A DNA stretch of 64,000 bases from Spirodela intermedia (lineage: Eukaryota; Streptophyta; Magnoliopsida; Alismatales; Araceae), in NCBI GenBank assembly GCA_902729315.2, contig LR746272.1:7007827-7071826 (forward strand). The letters are read 5' to 3'. This document shows positions 59,250-64,000 of this stretch, one piece after another (the first letter of the stretch is position 1; the number at the start of each line of letters is the position of its first letter). Below the pieces are notes generated by a model. That model had not been told where the DNA came from and ran no database searches. It worked only from the letters and a program-made list of their open reading frames with translations. The translations under genes were made by a program, and so were the position numbers.

Positions 59250-59810
59250 TTTCATGGAGACTCATATTATAAAGTTGGTGTGTAATTTGGAAATGTGGAA
59301 GGTAGTGTGGGACCATCTCGTACTGATGTATTTCAACATCTCATAGATCAATGATATAACTATAGAGTATACATACTAAAATAAGGTAAAATAGATATGA
59401 ATCAATACCTCAGTGGGATCATGCCTCTTACTCAAGATCTCCAGTCCTTACTTCTATTATGTACTTATCTCCAAGTGAAGTAGAATCAATGAGACTATCT
59501 AATAGTTGTCGAATTTCTTAGTAGACTTCATCCTAAATATGAGAGTTTGTAATCATATCTTAGTAAGGAACGAGTTGTTGACAATTGCTAAAGTCTACAA
59601 GTGTCTCTTGTGCTCTTAAAAATCAAGTTATTCAAAAGACCAAATCTATTGTTGAGAAGATAGTATTAGTGTCTACTCAACAACCCTCATATAAGTGTGC
59701 TCATGGTTGTCACTCCAAGAAAGAGGAAAGCAGAGGTAAAGCAGCTGGAGATCATTAGTAATATGTGTCATTTTGTAGTAAAAAAGGGCACACAAAGGAG
59801 AAATCTTAAA
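59250..59810 (+). pseudogene. copia gag and zinc-knuckle remnant
   Basis: In broken frames the plus strand resembles copia gag (a DL..Y....PS..E....YE..RSQ..S pattern near 59450-59580). A degenerate CCHC knuckle near 59765-59810 reads CHFVVKKGTQRRN in the open frame, and CSKKGHTKEK with one frame change. Several stops occur, so no intact protein is made. Confidence 0.7.
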
Positions 59811-60519
59811 CATTCCATAGCCATCCTTCCAAGACTGCCAAAATTTATTACATGTGGAGAACATGGAGGATCTCAAGTTGTACATCAAACACCACTTTCT
59901 AATGAGTATGCTCACATGTTTCAATTTTGAATTGATCAACAAGCATCGGTACTAATTACTACCTCAAACACACCACTTTCTAATGAGTATGCTCACATGT
60001 TTCAATTTTGAATTGATCATCAAGCATCAGTACCAATTACTACCTCAAACACACTTGAGACTTCTACAATGTGCCTCTCTCAAGCATTTACATCCTCCTC
60101 AAGTGAATTATCTCACTAGATTCTTGACTCTAAGATTTGACCATATTACAAATAGATCAAGTAATTCATATCTTACTTTGGTCATGTTAAACTTTCTACT
60201 GTCACCTAGTCAAATGATTCTATCACACCTATCACATGTATAGGATCTACATATCTTAATCTTAATCTTAAATAAATTTTACACATTTCTAACCCATTTT
60301 GATTAATAAACTTACTAGATTCTTTCAAACTATCATAACTTTCTTCTTTTAGACCCTAAAGACATAGAGGAGTATTGGTGAAAGATATATAGATAGAAGA
60401 CTATACTATATGGGAAAAGTTTCTTCCATCCTATGTGTTGTTGCTTCACCTATTCAAGTCCATAATCAATTAGGTCATATTTCTTAAAAAACTTAAATTA
60501 ATGGTACATAATCTTTCTA

Positions 60520-61045
60520 ATATAGAAGTATTGAGTGTGAATAATGTCAATTAAGTAAACATCAATGTTCTAGTTTTGGGTCACGAGATAAGTCTATTTT
60601 TGATTTAGTTCATTCTAATGTATGATGTCCTAGTCAAGTCAATATTAAACTTAGCTTTAAATATTTTTTAAATTTTATTTAAAATCATTATTTTATCATG
60701 TAGCTCTATCTCATAAAAATTGATCAGGGTTATTCACTATATTTTGGTTGTTTTATGTTGAAATTAAGATTTAATTTTGACAAGAATATTCAAATACTTT
60801 ATTGTAATAATATTAAATAATATTTTAATTCATTTTTCACATAATATTCGATCACCTAGAACATCATTCATTAATCATTATGTCCTCATACTCAACAAAA
60901 TAGAATAATTGAGAGGAAAAATCATCATGCTATTGAGAAAAAAATTACATTACTTTTACATATGAATGTCTCACTTGAGTTCTAGAGTGACATCATTCTT
61001 ACAATCACTTACTTAATTAATCATATGTCATCATTGTTGAATTTC
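60520..61045 (+). pseudogene. copia integrase N-terminal half
   Basis: The plus strand encodes CQLSKHQCSSFGSRDKS and FDLVHS-type text near 60545-60620, which is the zinc-binding end and the catalytic-core start of copia integrase. It continues in broken frames to YLINHMSSLLNF at about 61015-61045, where unrelated repeat sequence begins. Confidence 0.78.
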
Positions 61046-62650
61046 AACCTACATTAAGATCAAGAAACAAGGTTTACTTAACTTATTTATAAAACTATTT
61101 TCATGAAACTTACTACAAATCTATGTAAGTCCTCTCTCTCATGACTATCATAGAATTTTCATAGTTTAATAACTATATATATCACTCGCTAATTTTTAGA
61201 ATGATTTGACTCACTATCTACATCCACACTCTATGAGTAACTTTGCTCTTAAGTTCCACAAACACTAACTATTAGATCACAAACCTCTCATGAATAAACT
61301 AAACTCCCATAGATTTTCTCTCATAAATTCTCTTCTAGATTGACAAGCCTAGGAGGCTAACAACTATTTAATAGGACATTTCCCATAGGTGATTGAATCA
61401 AAAGTTTATTTCTCACAACAAATATGGTAAGATTTTTCCAATGTGGGTAGTCCATGGAGATAATATTGACTTCAATGTTTTTGAATTTATGATGAAAATA
61501 ATGTTGTGAACTGGTATATAGTTATTGCCTCTTCTTATCAGAATGCTATCTATGTATTGAAAGTTCTTTAGGCTTAAAATGGGTCAAGGAGGATATTCAA
61601 TATTGTTGAACGCCTCATATTAATGCCTTTGCATGATTTGAGCTGTTGACATAAAGCTCATTATTACTTGTTGATTTTCCTATGAGAGATATTTCATGGC
61701 AAGCTAGAGGTACCTTAGACAAGAAAGATAATTTGTGTCTTATGCTCCTATTAGAAGATCGTGATGTTTATAAGAAAATATTATATGAAAATCTTCTCAA
61801 ATCTCTATGTTCCAACAATTCATTTCTCTAAAATAAGACACATTCGGACAACTCAAATACTAATTCAGCATATTCTTAACTTAGGTTGGTTACCCTTTGA
61901 AAGAACCAACATGTAATTATTTTATTACTTAATGTTTGTATCTGAATCGTGTCAATTCGTTTTGATCCATTGCAAATCTTATATCATGAGAATAAAACCA
62001 ATAAGAATGCAATATCATCAAAACACAACTAATAAAAGATATCCATATTAAATAATAGTTTGCCATTCAAATCATATTCGAATCCACTCAAATAAAATGC
62101 AATCATCAAGTTAACATCTTGAGTGATGCTTTCAATATCTATGATCATGATTTTGTTGATTTAGGATATTTATAATAATTTATAAGGTATGTTATAAATA
62201 TTTAAAAAATTATGTTCATCCAAGTAAGTGATTTAAACTTAATCTATTACAAAAATATCAAAGAAACTCAAAATCAATAATAATATCAAGAGAACATAGT
62301 AGTTTGAGTAGGCTTCCCATATTTTGTTTCTTATTATGTCATTGATTTTGATGTACTTGTTATTACTTTTGTATTGTGGCATATTTTGTAAATATTGACA
62401 TCTTCTATAGTAGTATGTAATATGATGATTTCACATCAAAATACCTATCACATCTATGTGCTCTACACTATTAATTGAGAGTATGCTAAATGATCTCTCA
62501 TATGAGTTATTATTGTTAATATTCTGAATTAGACTCAAAAGTTCGTTCATCAGAAATATTGTGTACTTATTATTTACAAAAATTAATCCATTAAAAACTA
62601 TTTGACATCAGGAAAATATTATATATATAATACTTCAATTGTTATTAGTT
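61045..62650 (+). mobile_element. Nested insertion in the copia integrase (dispersed repeat copy B)
   Basis: Integrase text stops near 61045 (LNFN) and resumes near 62690 (PKIFG-VYLFC). The intervening 1.6 kb starts CTACATTAAGATCAAGAA, as in copies A and C, and shows no coding motif. The size suggests a solo LTR or a decayed element. The right edge is approximate. Confidence 0.55.
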
Positions 62651-62689
62651 CTAAATCAGAAGACCTCTTATTTAATTTTTTATCTTATT

Positions 62690-63640
62690 AGCTCATTATA
62701 CATTATATCACCAAAGATTTTGGGGTATACTTGTTTTGTTTATCATTTAGCTACAATTCAAGATAAATTTTGTCCCAAGTCTTTGAAATGTATTTTCTTA
62801 TAATATTTTCATGCTCAAAAATGATATAAAAGTTATTATCCTTTGCTTCAAAGACACTTTATCTCAATTGATGTTACTTTCTTTAAGAACACTTCTTTCT
62901 TAAATGTTACAATCTACTAATTCTCTAGATGAGTTATTACCTTTATTAGTCATTGTGGATTCAGCCTTTGTGAATATTTCTAGGGTTCCCAAAGTTATTA
63001 GATAATAGATTATGGGATAAACACACTCCAATCATATGGTGAAAAATTCTCTTAGCACCTCCTGAAGAATCTACATTACAATTAATAATTCTTATGTTTG
63101 AGGGACTACAAGTGAGCACATCCTTGCCAAGTGATATTGACCCCTCTATTGCCTTAACGAAAAGGAAAATATTCTTGTATGCATTTATCATATTTCTAAC
63201 CTTGTATCATACCATCAGTTAACTCCTACCTATTCAGGTTTTATATCTACCTTATCCCACTATCATACTCTAAAGTTTTAGAATCACTAGGTTATTCCAA
63301 GTGGCATGCCACCATGATAAAGGACTAGACTTGGGAGTTTATCTCATATCCTCTAGGAAATTTCATTGTTAGTTACAAATAAATCCTTATAGTTAAAGTT
63401 GAACCTAATGGTACAATTGATCACTTGAAATTTCAATTGGTACCAAAGAGCTTCACTCAGGTATATGCTAAATATTATTAAGAGATTTACTCACTTGTTG
63501 CTAAGGTTACCTATATTAGTATTATCTTTACCTTAGCAGTTCGCTTCTCTTGGCCTCTATATTAGCTTGATATATAAAATATATTTTTTCATAGTACTTT
63601 GCAAGAAGAAATATATGATACAACCATTAGGTTTTAATGC
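62690..63640 (+). pseudogene. copia integrase C-terminal half and RT start
   Basis: Broken frames carry PKIFG, SQVFEMYFL and FASKTLYLN-type text (integrase C-terminal, 62715-62880), then PSDIDPSIALTKRK (linker, about 63130) and YHTISLLPIQ. The RT start includes PSGMPP, a KVEPNGTIDHLKFQLVPK stretch (about 63395-63450), LVAKVTYISII and LQEEIYMIQPLGF (to about 63637). The order matches copia pol and the frames contain several stops. Confidence 0.82.
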
Positions 63641-63643
63641 ACA

Positions 63644-64000
63644 AAGGCCTACACTAAGATCAAGAAGGGAGGGATTGAATTGATCTATGTTTTTCTTATT
63701 TCATTTCTAGATGAGCTTTCTTAGAGTTGCACTTTTCTCTTAAGATGATGAATATGTTGATTTCTTAGTTCACTTAGAATACTATGTTTTATAGTATTTT
63801 GACCAACTGTTTATGTCCACTCTCCATTAACAAAATTATTTTTATATTTTAATTTTTTTATTATCCAACCATAATTGTTGATTAATTGACTCTAGGATGT
63901 CACGTGATGTTTCATTAAGATAACTTCTTGAATTTTTCTCCAAAATTTTCTTATAAATTCATAGCTTTAGAAGGTCACACTGTTGTTAACAAGGACAGCT
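63644..64000 (+). mobile_element. Second nested insertion (dispersed repeat copy C)
   Basis: Directly after the RT motif IQPLGF the sequence changes to CTACACTAAGATCAAGAAGG, GGGATTGAATTGAT and, at about 63808, TTATGTCCACTCT, in the same order as copies A and B. It runs to the window edge. Confidence 0.5.

Larger units (their letters stand above)
58385..64000 (+). mobile_element. Ty1/copia element, decayed, running off the window
   Basis: The order on the plus strand is LTR, primer site, gag, zinc knuckle, integrase, RT, which is the copia order. An LTR ending TTCTACA (58528) is followed directly by TGGTATCAAAGC (58529-58540). Gag text with many stops spans about 59280-59650, including the IKLFKRP/SLVLLK region before a zinc-knuckle remnant. 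Frames are broken throughout. It is interrupted by what look like two nested insertions (about 61045-62650 and from 63644). The 3' end and second LTR lie beyond the window. Confidence 0.85.

Overview
The window is plant nuclear DNA. The three intact protein genes have many introns with GT..AG splice sites and encode plant proteins, two of them apparently plastid-targeted. The rest is dominated by decayed LTR retrotransposons of the Ty3/gypsy and Ty1/copia types. It is an angiosperm. The sequence alone does not let me name the species. I rebuilt the exons by hand and checked that reading phase is kept at every junction. Exon edges are therefore inferred, not supported by transcripts.

Layout. 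1-1211: no gene recognised. 1212-6831: a full-length but decayed minus-strand Ty3/gypsy element with two LTRs, primer-binding site, polypurine tract, gag and pol remnants and a probable G-run target duplication. 6832-10793: no gene recognised, ending in the probable 3' UTR of the next gene. 10794-18717 (minus): IPK1, inositol-pentakisphosphate 2-kinase, 7 coding exons, 469 aa. Its last intron holds a truncated gypsy element on the plus strand. 19844-25250 (minus): a RHOMBOID-like 9 (RBL9-type) plastid membrane protein, 6 coding exons, 508 aa, lacking the rhomboid catalytic serine. 25.3-32.6 kb: 5' leader of RBL9, a pol III B-box/T-arm-like motif, an old LTR, and unresolved sequence with a GC-rich patch. 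32672-36850 (minus): a plastid-type metallo-beta-lactamase-fold protein of the Arabidopsis AT1G29700 type, 8 coding exons, 346 aa, with a degenerate metal motif. The three genes form a same-strand series with no obvious shared pathway.

39.3-57.8 kb holds three related segments, each carrying a minus-strand gene for a small secreted 8-cysteine proline-rich protein (HyPRP/LTP-like). Copies 1 (39540-39887) and 3 (55992-56435) have open frames. Copy 2 (about 51412-51786) is a pseudogene cut off at its 3' end by a copia remnant. The three share upstream non-coding blocks, including a nearly invariant TATA-containing motif. About 10.7 kb of AT-rich, repeat-derived DNA separates copies 1 and 2. It includes a tandem array of about 185-bp units and a copia pol remnant.

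58385-64000: a second plus-strand copia element running off the window, decayed, with what look like two nested insertions of a third repeat family also present near 44.55 kb.

Nothing here looks like a wholly new system. The best leads are the triplicated HyPRP segment with its conserved non-coding motif, two plastid proteins that keep enzyme folds but have altered catalytic residues, a chimeric open frame in the IPK1 intron, and hairpin modules inside the gypsy LTRs.
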